A stretch of 64,000 nt of DNA from Rubellimicrobium arenae (lineage in GTDB: Bacteria > Pseudomonadota > Alphaproteobacteria > Rhodobacterales > Rhodobacteraceae), in NCBI RefSeq assembly GCF_017916275.1, contig NZ_JAFMST010000005.1, forward strand, positions 1-64,000, given 5' to 3'. Of the stretch, positions 1 to 8,458 are shown in pieces; within the stretch, counting starts at the first letter, position 1; each line of letters begins with the position of its first letter. The notes under the pieces were generated by a model, which saw nothing but the letters and a program-made list of their open reading frames with translations, was not told the origin of the DNA and searched no databases. The position numbers and the translations under genes were made by a program.

Positions 1-10
1 CAACCCTCGC

Positions 11-87
<77 letters not shown>

Positions 88-98
88 AGAACGACCCC

Positions 99-132
99 CC
101 AAAGAGCCTCCCTGCACAGGGGGGCTCTTTGG
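99..132 (+). terminator. perfect 16-bp hairpin downstream of tRNA-fMet, likely bidirectional terminator
   Basis: Bases 99-114 pair without a mismatch (one G-T pair) with 117-132, leaving only CA as the nominal loop. The outer part of the stem is CCAAAGAGCC against GGCTCTTTGG, so an A run on one side and a T run on the other fall inside the stem. It starts 12 nt after the tRNA 3' end and would end tRNA transcription; from the other side it could stop transcripts leaving the recombinase remnant. Confidence 0.75.
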
Positions 133-249
133 CCTTCCAGGGCCAGCCAGAGCCCACCGGCCGCCCGCCCCGGCAACTACCCCCCCCGCACAAGGCGCAC
201 ACAGGCCGGCCGCGTGGCCGGGCAGGGCGCCCGGCTCAGGTCCCGCCGC

Positions 250-1211
250 CTCAGGGCGGGGAAGCTGGCCGCTTCCTGGCCCGCAGGGCGCCGGCGGTGA
301 CACCATCACCGGCTCGGGGCCTTGGGCCCGGGTCCAGTGGCAGGATGGCAGCCAGCATCCCTTCCGGGTCGCCGGTGCGCGTGGCCCGCCCCAGACCGGG
401 CCGGCGCTGCGGCGTCAGCACGATCCCGTCCGCCAGGGAGCGGAGCGCGCCCGTGATCTCACCTGAGAGCGCCTCCCCCGGCAAGCCGCCCGCAAGAATC
501 CGTGCCTTGGTGGCCTCCCGCTCTTGGAGCTTGGCCAGAACGCTTGCCGGGACCGTGTCGCCGGACAGGATGAAATCGAGGCCGCGGGTATGCCGCGTTC
601 GACTCCGGCCAACTCACGCCTGAGCTTGGCCTCGTTGACGTGGCAGCTACCTCGAAGAGGTTTGAGCTCGCGGCGGAACTCGTCGGCAAAGGCCTTCAGC
701 AGGTCCTCGTTGCCGATTAGCAGGCGTTAGAGGCCTACTAGAACTGCGTCCCTAGGTCAGCTGCGGCAATACCGTACCGTGCCGGGCCTCGCAGGTGGCC
801 TCCTCCTGCGCGCGCTGAGTAGTACCGGTCGCGGTGCGCGGTGGTCATGGTGCCGCCGCAGCAGTCACAGGCGACCAGGCCCAACAGGAGCCGCTTCTTG
901 GTCTGGCGCTTGTCGCACCCGAAGCCGGCATAGCGGCTCTTCAAGTCCTGCACCTTGGCCTAGGTCGCGTCGTCGACGATCCGCAGGGCGGCGACCTCGG
1001 AGACGACTCACTATGATCGCGGGTTGGCCTGCGACACGCGTTTGCTGGTTTCCGGGTTCTTGAGGAAGCGCTGCCGGTTCCAGACCAGACGGGCTAGGTA
1101 GGGCTCGTTGTTGAGGATGCCGTTCCGCCTCTGCCAGCTGCCGTCGATGGTGGACGCGTTCCAGAGACCCCCGTGCGGGCCGGGAATGCCCTCGGCGTTC
1201 AGGCGGGCCAC
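250..1211 (-). pseudogene. decayed large serine recombinase (middle and C-terminal part)
   Basis: Read on the minus strand in several frames. From 1211 down to about 1011 the text is a recombinase domain with the typical LNAEGIPGP and ILNNE.Y.ARLVWNR motifs. At about 990-950 there is LRIVDDAT followed by an in-frame TAG. From 953 to about 800 a zinc beta-ribbon of the recombinase type follows (LLLGLVACDCCGGTM). Between 690 and 250 a charged C-terminal coiled region ending in a LADGIVLTPQRRPGLGR-like stretch is split over frames. The N-terminal catalytic resolvase domain is missing. Stops and frameshifts rule out a functional protein. The upstream end is fused to istB (see separate entry). Such recombinases integrate phages or mobile islands, so this probably marks an old integration event. 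Confidence 0.8.
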
Positions 1212-1331
1212 GATCTTGCGGAGCGGTTCGTGCTGGTGCTTGAGGCCGATGGCCATGACCTCGTCATAGGCGCTGTGCATCCCGTAAAGCTTGAGGCTGC
1301 TCATCAGGTCGAGGATCTGGGTGCGGTCCAT
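1212..1331 (-). pseudogene. istB: truncated IS21-family istB (N-terminal 40 residues) fused in frame to recombinase remnant
   Basis: The minus-strand reading begins MDRTQILDLMSSLKLYGM and continues to QHEPLRKI, the N-terminus of IS21-family IstB helper ATPases. The next codons read VARLNAEGIPGP, which belongs to a serine recombinase. The open frame runs through the junction (about 1211) down to 1011, so a deletion joined the two genes in frame. The AAA+ ATPase domain of IstB (about 200 further residues) is lost. IstB normally assists the IstA transposase in target selection. The start lies at the 3' end of istA, as in intact IS21 elements. Confidence 0.75.
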
Positions 1332-2949
1332 GCAGGCTGGCCCTCCTGAGGCGGTCATAGCGTGCGCAGTCCGCCACGGGCTCGTGGCTCAGGCGCGAGC
1401 CGCGGAGGGGGTGAGCAGAAGCGGCGGCGGAACGTGGTCCCGGCGCCGCGGCCCGGGATGTTGATGACGACCGGGGCCGAGTGGACTCCCTGATCGAGCG
1501 CCTCCCGATAGGCAGCCTCGACGCATGCCAAGCTATCCGTGGCCACGCAGCTCAGGATTTGGACCATCTGCCGGTCGCCGTCGTCCGAGCCCTTCAGCTT
1601 GCGCCGGACCGCGGCCATGGCCGGCGGCAGCACCCAGTCCCGGAACGGCGCGCCGTTGCGCAAGGCTCCCGGTTTGCGCGCCAAGACGGGCACGTAGTGC
1701 CAAGGTCGTAGACCGTCTTGCCCCGCCTGAAGACCTGGCAGTGCCCGCCGACGAAGGCCCCGTGCTGTCGGATGACGACCCTCTCGGCAAAGGCCTGGAC
1801 CTCGACAGGGCGTCCGACAGCGGTGGCCATGACCGAGTACTTGGTCGTCAGGGAACCGATCCCCCGGATTGGTTTCTGGTCTTCCTCCCTGTCGAACCGG
1901 ACCGTGCAGGTCTTCGAGACCGCGTCCGGCACACTGTGGAAGCCGTCGAAGGGACCGGCGTAGCGCACCAGATGCGGCCGCTCCGCTTCGAACATCTCCC
2001 AGACGATCTTGCCGGTCTCTTCGGGATGCCTGTAGGCCTTGGCATGGACCACGCACTTGTCGAGCAGCCAGGCGTTGAGCTCGTCGAGGCTCCGGACCCG
2101 CAGGCGCGGGATGAAGAACCGCTCCCGGGCCAGCCCGACGCAGGTCTCTCCACCTGGCCCTTCTCCCAGCCGGAAGCTGCCGTGCAGGCGAGAGGCTGGG
2201 CGAGGTAGTGGCTGCACATCTGGAGAAAGCGGCGGTTGTAGAGCCGCTCCTCGCCAGTGAAGATCGTCTCCACCACCGTCTTTGCTCGGCAAGGCTTCGA
2301 ACCAGTGGCGGCCCCGCCTCGCTGCCCTGGATGTTGCGCGTGCAGGCGCTACGAAAAACTGCGAGAGTCCGGTCATGGGCGTCGAAGATCGAGGCATAGC
2401 GGCGCCATCGGTCCAAGCCCGATGGCGAGGCTGTTGGCTCTCCCGCATGTAGGCGCACACGAACATCATCCGGCTGTGGCAGCGCCGGATGGGAGCCACC
2501 TTCAACGCCACCGTGGTCCCGTTGGTCAGAACGATCTGGTGGCTCCAGTCGAACTGGTAGGGCTTGCCAGCCGCATAGTAGAGCGACGCGAAGGCTTCGG
2601 CCGTCAGCGCCCCACGGCTCTTCGACCAAGTCGGGGCAAAGCGGCGGACGGCGTCGTAGCCGCCTTCGTAGCCCAGGGCCCCCTCAGCCGCTCCCGCGAG
2701 GGCTTGCCCGCGTTGGAGGCCAGATATCCCTCCAGCTGCTCCTGCCACGGCCCGATCCGCGGCATCGGCTGGTGCTCGCGGTCGTAGCGGAAGTCCGTCT
2801 CATCGGACCGCAGGATCTTGCGCACCCCTCAGTCATGACGCGATGGCTTCGATCCGCGACACGTGCAGCTCCCGCACGATCCTCTTCGCCAACCCGCCCT
2901 GGACACGGAAGGCCCGTCGGACCCGCGCGATCGTGTCCACCTGCTTCAA
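1330..2949 (-). pseudogene. istA: IS21-family transposase IstA, frameshifted
   Basis: Minus-strand fragments in three frames line up with IstA in order. They are an N-terminal helix-turn-helix region (VDTIARVRRAFRVQGG, from about 2943) that ends in a stop near 2835, then VRKILRSDETDFRYDREH, the DDE-type core start YQFDWSHQIVL and TTVALKVAPIRRCHSRMM, a region of rearranged frames near 2250-2400, and then RERFFIPRLRVRSLDELNAW through RPVEVQAFAERVVIRQHGAF. The C-terminal part (KTVYDLG, then WVLPPAMAAVRRKLKG) sits in another frame. At least four frameshifts and one stop make it inactive. A TTG at 2947-2949 after a GGAGGGGGAG stretch is a plausible original start. Confidence 0.85.
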
Positions 2950-3092
2950 CTCCCCCTCCGTCCGCTGCCGCGCAACGGACGGTCCGCCGGAACCGCAGGG
3001 GGGTCAAAGTTGGGCGCCGATCACCCCGCATCAGGGATCAGGATTGCACGCCGAAACACAGGCAGGGCACGATGGCGGGTTTGCCGCCGCTC

Positions 3093-3842
3093 CTAGACGG
3101 GCGGAAGGACCCGCTTCATGTCGCGACGAGCAAGGTCGATCAAGTCGCGCATGGCACGGCGCGCCGTCTCGGAGTCCCGCTGGCGGATTGCCTCGTAGAC
3201 CTTGCGGTGATGCTCGATGGCATCCGCATGGGACTGGCTCGCGCGGTTCGTCATTTCAAAGCTGGCACGGAGCGCGGCGCGAATGGCGTTGACGAACTGG
3301 CCGTAGACCCAATTCTCTGAAGCTTCGATGATGGACGTGTGAAAGGCCAGGTCCGCAGCGCTCCAGCTCTCCGTGTCCCGCCCCTCAGTCTCCACCATGT
3401 CGGCGAAGGCCTCGTGGATGCGGGCAAGCGCGCGGGGCGAGGCATGGTTCGCCGCCAGGGCCGCGGCTTCAGGTTCTATGAGGCCCCGCGCGTCGATGAG
3501 GTTGTTGTAGAAGTTCGGGTCCTGCACGTGCTGGAGGGCGGCCGACAGCACGACCGGATCGAGGAGGTTCCAACGAGATCTGGGCTGGATCACCGTTCCC
3601 GCCCGCGGGCGTGACCGGATCAGTCCTTGCGCGACCATGTGCTGCAGGCTCTCGCGGAGGGTGGTGCGGCTGACGCCCAGGCGCTCGAGCAGGACGTCCT
3701 CGGGGGGGAGAAGATCGCCCTCGCGCCACGCGCCCGACACGACCTGCTCCACCAGATCCGTGAGAGCTGCGGTCATGGCCGGACGGCTCGTGCTGGCCGT
3801 CTTGGTGAACAGCTGGGATGGGGCCTTGGTCCTGGAGGACAT
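3093..3842 (-). CDS. GntR-family transcriptional regulator, FadR/FCD subfamily
   Basis: 249 residues, usual length for the subfamily. Residues about 25-90 form the winged helix-turn-helix (EGDLLPPEDVLLERLGVSRT, then TLRESLQHMVAQGLI). Residues about 110-235 form the all-helical FCD effector domain, with the acidic and histidine metal-site pattern (D..R..IEPEAA, then FH..II.AS and H..V..AI). FCD members usually bind a sugar acid or organic acid and repress the neighbouring catabolic operon. The gene is divergent from the sugar-import and galactonate genes starting at 4008, and the spacer holds a perfect palindrome (3911-3922). By analogy with E. coli DgoR, which senses galactonate, it probably represses this operon; the effector is inferred. 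The IS21 remnant ends right behind it. Confidence 0.85.
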   Translation of the reverse strand: MSSRTKAPSQLFTKTASTSRPAMTAALTDLVEQVVSGAWREGDLLPPEDVLLERLGVSRTTLRESLQHMVAQGLIRSRPRAGTVIQPRSRWNLLDPVVLSAALQHVQDPNFYNNLIDARGLIEPEAAALAANHASPRALARIHEAFADMVETEGRDTESWSAADLAFHTSIIEASENWVYGQFVNAIRAALRASFEMTNRASQSHADAIEHHRKVYEAIRQRDSETARRAMRDLIDLARRDMKRVLPPV

Positions 3843-3910
3843 GAGCTTTCGTTCCGGTTGTATTCATCCTCTTTCGCGGTTCAGCGGCCGTAAGACAAGC
3901 GAGGACTGTG

Positions 3911-3958
3911 TCATATATATGATCAAGGTTGACAATAGATAGTATTTAATCGTAGAAA
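3911..3958 (+). promoter_or_regulatory. candidate operator and promoter between gntR and the sugar operon
   Basis: 3911-3922 is a perfect 12-bp palindrome, TCATATATATGA, striking in this GC-rich context. It is followed by TTGACA at 3929-3934, a consensus -35 box, and by TAGAAA at 3953-3958 after 18 nt, a weak -10 box. The first gene of the operon starts 50 nt further on. The palindrome has the size expected for a GntR dimer site. The assignment to the divergent regulator is inferred. Confidence 0.5.
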
Positions 3959-4007
3959 CGTGCTGGTCTGAACAAGGCCCCAGGGGCCGCAGCGGAGGAG
4001 GAGCATC

Positions 4008-4976
4008 ATGAAATCCATCACGGGCGCGACGGTCGCATCCGCCATCCTATTGGCCGGTGCCGGGTCGGTCGCGGCGCAGGACATCAGCATCGGCGCCATC
4101 TACATGGACGCTCAGGGCTACTACGCCGGTGTCCGCAAAGGCATTCAGGATGCCGCCTCCGAAGCTGGACAGAACCTCGAGATCATCGAGACCAACGCCC
4201 AAGGCGACGTGGCCAAGGAAAGCTCGTTCATCGACTCGCTCATCGCGGCCGGCGTTGACGCTATCATCACCTCGCCCGTGTCGGCCGATGGATCCTACCG
4301 CTCCATCCGCCGCGCTCATGATGCCGGGATCCCCGTCATCTGCTACAACACCTGCCTCAATGACGCCGACATGCAGGAGTTCGTCTCGGCCTACGCCGTC
4401 GGCGACCCCTACGAGTTCGGTCACAAGCTGGGGATGGCGGCGGCCGAGCACTTCAAGGCGGAAGGCGTGACTGCGCCCAAGATCGCCGTTCTCAACTGCG
4501 AGTTCGTCGAGGTCTGCGTGACCCGTCGTGAGGGGTTCGAGGCCGCACTGACCGAAGCCGGCCTGACCTACGAGATCGTCGCGAACCAGGAAGGGGCGAT
4601 CCTCGACAACGCCATCTCGGTGGCGAGCACGATCCTGACGGGCAATCCGGAACTCGACGCCATCTTCGGCGAGGCCGGCGGTGCGACGCTGGGCGCGGCC
4701 CGAGCCATCCGCGCACAGGGACGGGTCGGGGACGTGGTCGTCTTCGGGGGCGACATGACCACCGAGATCGCGCAGGAGCTGGAACAGTACGACGTGATCA
4801 AGGCCGTGGTGGACATCTCGGGCCAGGGCATGGGCCGTCTGGCCTTCCAGCAGGCCGTCCTGGCAGTCGAAGGAAATGCGCCGGACGAGATCCTCGTCCC
4901 CTATGACGTCGACCTTTACGCGACGGCGGAAGACGGTGCCGCTTGGCTCGAGGCGCATCCGGACGGGATCCCCTGA
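4008..4976 (+). CDS. sugar ABC transporter periplasmic binding protein (RbsB-like)
   Basis: 322 residues. A signal peptide occupies about residues 1-24 (MKSITGATVASAILLAGAGS, then VAAQ before DISIG). The mature part is a two-lobed periplasmic-binding-protein type I fold of the LacI/RbsB class: GYYAGVRKGIQDAA near the start, DAIITSPVSADG, a middle lobe hinge, and VVVFGGDMTTEIAQ. It would bind a monosaccharide or sugar acid in the periplasm and deliver it to the permease encoded downstream. It starts with ATG after GGAGGAG at 3994-4000. It is the first gene of the seven-gene set ending at 11986. The neighbours (galactonate dehydratase, galactose-dehydrogenase-like SDR) suggest galactose or a related sugar as ligand; this is inference. 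Confidence 0.9.
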   Translation: MKSITGATVASAILLAGAGSVAAQDISIGAIYMDAQGYYAGVRKGIQDAASEAGQNLEIIETNAQGDVAKESSFIDSLIAAGVDAIITSPVSADGSYRSIRRAHDAGIPVICYNTCLNDADMQEFVSAYAVGDPYEFGHKLGMAAAEHFKAEGVTAPKIAVLNCEFVEVCVTRREGFEAALTEAGLTYEIVANQEGAILDNAISVASTILTGNPELDAIFGEAGGATLGAARAIRAQGRVGDVVVFGGDMTTEIAQELEQYDVIKAVVDISGQGMGRLAFQQAVLAVEGNAPDEILVPYDVDLYATAEDGAAWLEAHPDGIP

Positions 4977-5056
4977 TCGTGGCCCGACACGACGAGCCCC
5001 GATGAACGTCCGGCGCGGGTCATGTCCCGCGCCGCCCGACCAAACCGAGGTACCTC

Positions 5057-6565
5057 ATGAGCACGGACTCCGGAACTGCTCCGGTCGTGGCGCTGGCGAA
5101 CTGCTCCAAGCAGTATCCCGGCGTTCTTGCGCTACAGAACGCGGAGTTCGAGCTCCGCGCCGGCGAGGTCCGCGCGCTGCTGGGCAAGAACGGGGCCGGG
5201 AAATCCACGATGATCCGGCTCCTCACCGGGGCCGAGCTGCCCGACAGCGGCACGGTCACGATCGGGGGCGCGCCATTGGTCGAGGGACCCTCCCGTCGCG
5301 CGGCCGAAGCCTACGAGCGTGGCGTTCGCGTCGTTTATCAGGAACTGAGCCTGGTGATGGAGATGTCCGTCGCCGAGAACCTGTTCCTGGGCCGATGGCC
5401 GCGACGTTCGGGCGTGATCCAGCAAAGCGAGATGACTGCTGCGGCAGAGGTGGCGCTGTCACGCCTAGGCGTGAACCTGGCGCCCAATCGCACGGTGGCC
5501 AGCCTTTCTCCGGCCGAGCGCCAGCTTGTGGAGATCGCCCGCGTGCTGATTGGCCACCCGAAGGTCGTCATCCTCGACGAGCCCACCTCCTCGTTGGCCG
5601 ATGCGGAAGCCAAGCTGGTGCTGTCCGCCGTCCAGCGCATCGCCGCCGAAGGCATCGCGGTGATCTATGTCAGCCACCGGATGGCCGAGATTCGGCAGAT
5701 CGCCGATTCCGTCACCGTCATGCGGGATGGCCGCATCGTCGAGACCGTCCCCATCGAGGGGGCCGACACGCGCGAGATCGTTCGGCTGATGCTCGGGACC
5801 GAGGCTGCCGAGCGGGCCGCGATCATGCCGCCGCCCCGAGGGACGCCAGTGCTCGAGGTCCGGAATATCGCCCTCGCGCCCAAGCTAAGTGATGTGAGCT
5901 TCACGCTTCACAGGGGCGAGGTGCTCGGCATCGCTGGCCTTCTGGGGTCGGGTCGGACGGAGCTGCTCGAAACGATCATGGGGCACCGGCCCCGCGACGC
6001 CGGCACCATTCGGCACGACGGGCGGAACCTGAGCGGCAGTTCCTACCGGGCCATGGTGCGGCGCGGGTTCGGCTTCACGCCCGAAAGCCGCAAGGACGCC
6101 GGGATAGTCCCGATGCTGGGCGTCGACGAGAATACCGTCGCCACGGATTTCGGGGCCGTCGGTCGCTGGGGCATCCTTTCGCCCCGTCGCATCGCCGACG
6201 CGACCCGCCGGGTGGTGGACCGCCTTCACGTCAAGACGGCGCGCACCGACACGCCCATCGGGACGCTGTCGGGCGGGAACCAGCAGAAGGTCGTCATCGG
6301 TCGATGGGTGCACGCCGGCAGCGACGTGCTGCTCCTCGACGAGCCGACCCGCGGCGTCGATGTCGAGGCCAAGGCCCAGATCTACGACATCATCCGGGAA
6401 CTCGCGGCCGAGGGACGGGCCGTCATCTTCGTCTCGTCCGAGATCGAGGAGCTGCCCCTGGTCTGCGACCGGGTGCTCGTGCTTCGGGGCGGCAGGCTGG
6501 TCGAGGAACTGACGGCCCCCGGCATCGACCCGGACGGGCTTCTCGCAGCCTGCCTGGCTGCCTGA
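5057..6565 (+). CDS. sugar ABC transporter ATP-binding protein, two nucleotide-binding domains (RbsA/MglA-like)
   Basis: 502 residues, the standard length for the fused class. The first ABC domain (about 10-240) has Walker A GKNGAGKST, signature LSPAERQLVEIARVL, Walker B VVILDEPTSSL and the switch histidine in VSHRM. The second domain (about 255-495) has a degenerate Walker A (GLLGSGRTE), signature LSGGNQQKVVIGRW and Walker B LLLDEPTRGVD. This asymmetry is normal for RbsA/MglA/XylG proteins. It energises sugar import together with the permease 13 nt downstream. The start follows GAGGTACCTC with no strong Shine-Dalgarno, and the gap to the binding-protein gene is 80 nt. Confidence 0.93.
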   Translation: MSTDSGTAPVVALANCSKQYPGVLALQNAEFELRAGEVRALLGKNGAGKSTMIRLLTGAELPDSGTVTIGGAPLVEGPSRRAAEAYERGVRVVYQELSLVMEMSVAENLFLGRWPRRSGVIQQSEMTAAAEVALSRLGVNLAPNRTVASLSPAERQLVEIARVLIGHPKVVILDEPTSSLADAEAKLVLSAVQRIAAEGIAVIYVSHRMAEIRQIADSVTVMRDGRIVETVPIEGADTREIVRLMLGTEAAERAAIMPPPRGTPVLEVRNIALAPKLSDVSFTLHRGEVLGIAGLLGSGRTELLETIMGHRPRDAGTIRHDGRNLSGSSYRAMVRRGFGFTPESRKDAGIVPMLGVDENTVATDFGAVGRWGILSPRRIADATRRVVDRLHVKTARTDTPIGTLSGGNQQKVVIGRWVHAGSDVLLLDEPTRGVDVEAKAQIYDIIRELAAEGRAVIFVSSEIEELPLVCDRVLVLRGGRLVEELTAPGIDPDGLLAACLAA

Positions 6566-6578
6566 GACTTCAAGGAGA

Positions 6579-7571
6579 TTGGCGATGACTGCCACACCGA
6601 CCCAACTCCGCCCGACGCGGCGGATCGCCTTGGGGCAGCACATGAACGAGCTCAGCCTCCTGGCCGGGATCGTGGTGCTTTACCTGGTCTTCGCCTCGAC
6701 CGCGAACGGCTTCCTGGGTCTCTATAACCAGGTCAACATCCTCCGGGACGCTGCCACGATCGGGATCGCGGCCTGGGCCATGACGCTGATCATCATCTCG
6801 GGCGAGATCGACGTGTCGACCGGCCCGATGGTCGCGTTCATCTCGGTGGTGCTGGCCTACATGCTGCAATGGGGGTGGCCGACGGTCCCCTCGATGGCCC
6901 TCGCTCTCGTGGTGGGGGGAGCCCTTGGCGGACTGGCCGGCGTGCTCAGGGCCCATTTCGACGTGCCTTCCTTCGTCGCGACGCTGGGACTGTGGTCGGT
7001 CCTGCGTGGTGCGTCCCTGTTCTTCACCGATGCCTTGCCGGTTTCGATCGGGCGCAACGACGTTGTCGATGCCCTCGACCGCTCGGTCCTGGGACTGCCG
7101 CCGGCCGTGCTGATCATGCTCGTGCTGTTCCTCGTCTTCTGGTTCGTGAGCAAGCGCACGGCGTTCGGCCGTTCCATCTACGCGGTGGGAGGCAATCCGC
7201 AGGCGGCCTTCCTGTCGGGGATCAATGTCAGGCGCATCCGCATCACGGTCTTCGTGCTTGGCGGGTTGATGGCCGCGCTGTCCGGCGTCCTGCTGCTTTC
7301 GCGGCTGGGCTCGGGCAATGCGACGGCCGCGTCCGGGCTCGAGTTCGATGTCATCGCCGCCGTCGTGGTCGGCGGAACGGCTCTCTCGGGCGGGCGGGGC
7401 TCGATGGTGGGCACGCTCCTGGGCGTGCTGGTCATCACTCTGATCGGAAACGGGCTGATCCTGCTGGGCATCAACCCCTTCGTGCAGCAGGTGGTCCGGG
7501 GCGTCATCATCGTCGCGGCCGTGCTCGCGAACATCTATGCAATCAAGCGCAGCCAAGGGCGGAGGGGCTGA
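6579..7571 (+). CDS. sugar ABC transporter permease (RbsC-like)
   Basis: 330 residues with about eight to ten hydrophobic segments, matching the BPD_transp_2 family. Family marks include GIAAWAMTLIIISGEIDVST and the late glycine-rich stretch VVGGTALSGGRGSMVGTLLG. It forms the inner-membrane channel of the importer with the preceding ATPase. AAGGAG stands ahead of the ATG at a good distance. The stop codon overlaps the start of the epimerase gene by one base (TGATG), so the two are translationally coupled. Confidence 0.93.
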   Translation: MAMTATPTQLRPTRRIALGQHMNELSLLAGIVVLYLVFASTANGFLGLYNQVNILRDAATIGIAAWAMTLIIISGEIDVSTGPMVAFISVVLAYMLQWGWPTVPSMALALVVGGALGGLAGVLRAHFDVPSFVATLGLWSVLRGASLFFTDALPVSIGRNDVVDALDRSVLGLPPAVLIMLVLFLVFWFVSKRTAFGRSIYAVGGNPQAAFLSGINVRRIRITVFVLGGLMAALSGVLLLSRLGSGNATAASGLEFDVIAAVVVGGTALSGGRGSMVGTLLGVLVITLIGNGLILLGINPFVQQVVRGVIIVAAVLANIYAIKRSQGRRG

Positions 7572-8458
7572 TGTCGCAGATCACCCTCCTGTCAGGCACG
7601 ACCACGGCCCGGATCGAAACGGCCGGCGGCTGCCTGATGGCGCTGGAATGCGGAGGACTTCCGCTCCTGCGCCCGACGGCGCAAGGCGCAGCGCCGATCG
7701 ACAGCGCATGCTACCCGCTCGTGCCCTTCGGCAACCGCATCCGCGACAACACATTCGACTTCGAGGGACATACCTATCGATTGGAGCCGAACACCGACTG
7801 GGACCGGCATTACCTTCATGGCGAAGGCTGGCGCTCGGACTGGGCCGTCATCTCGCAACAGCCGGACCACCTGGTGCTGAGCCATCACCACGATGGGACG
7901 GCGATCCCCTACGTCTATGACGCCGAGCAGACCTTCGCCCTGACCGAGGATGGACTCCGCCTGACTCTCACCGTCGTCAACCGGGGGGAGCGGGCGATGC
8001 CCTTCGGTCTCGGCTGGCACCCCTATTTTCCCATGACCCCGGACACGACGCTGGAAACCCGCGCGGAGCGCATGTGGAGCGAGGAGGAGGGCTGGCTCCC
8101 CGGAACACCCGGGCCGATTCCGGCGGAGCTGGACTTCTCGGTCCCCCGTCCCCTCCCGCACCACTGGGTCAACAACGGCTTCGAAGGCTGGTCGGGCCGG
8201 GCCCGGATCAGCTGGCCCGAACGCCGAGCCTCGCTCGTCATCGAGGCCGACGCCGTCTTCCGGACCATGTTCCTTTTCGTGTCCGATACCAGCTTCGATC
8301 CCGATTACAGGCGGGACTTCTTCGCGCTCGAACCGATGACCCATCTTGCCGACGGGCATAATCAGGCCGTCCTCGGCGGACTTTCCGTCCTGCGTCCGTC
8401 CGAAACGCTGTCGGGCAGCGTCACCTTTCGCATGGAGGCGCTCCCCGATGGTCGTTGA
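7571..8458 (+). CDS. aldose 1-epimerase family protein (GalM-like)
   Basis: 295 residues, a beta-sandwich mutarotase-family protein. Family positions include NRIRDNTFDFEGHTY, LHGEGW, a conserved GWHPYF and a C-terminal FFALEPMTH motif that holds the general base glutamate. Aldose 1-epimerases interconvert alpha and beta anomers so that the next enzyme receives the right form. Its place between a sugar importer and dehydrogenases fits this role. The ATG overlaps the permease stop by one base, and the end overlaps the GMC gene by 11 nt. The exact sugar cannot be read from the sequence. Confidence 0.85.
   Translation: MSQITLLSGTTTARIETAGGCLMALECGGLPLLRPTAQGAAPIDSACYPLVPFGNRIRDNTFDFEGHTYRLEPNTDWDRHYLHGEGWRSDWAVISQQPDHLVLSHHHDGTAIPYVYDAEQTFALTEDGLRLTLTVVNRGERAMPFGLGWHPYFPMTPDTTLETRAERMWSEEEGWLPGTPGPIPAELDFSVPRPLPHHWVNNGFEGWSGRARISWPERRASLVIEADAVFRTMFLFVSDTSFDPDYRRDFFALEPMTHLADGHNQAVLGGLSVLRPSETLSGSVTFRMEALPDGR

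Larger units (their letters stand above)
1212..3060 (-). mobile_element. IS21-family insertion sequence remnant, one end deleted
   Basis: The element holds istA and the beginning of istB in the usual order on the minus strand. Its istA-proximal outer end is recognisable at 3038-3060, where the minus strand begins TGTGTTTCGGCGTGCAATCC, an IS21-like terminus. The istB-proximal end and most of istB were lost when the recombinase sequence was joined at about 1211. The intact end stops 32 nt before the 3' end of the gntR gene, so the insertion lay just behind that gene without interrupting it. Confidence 0.75.
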
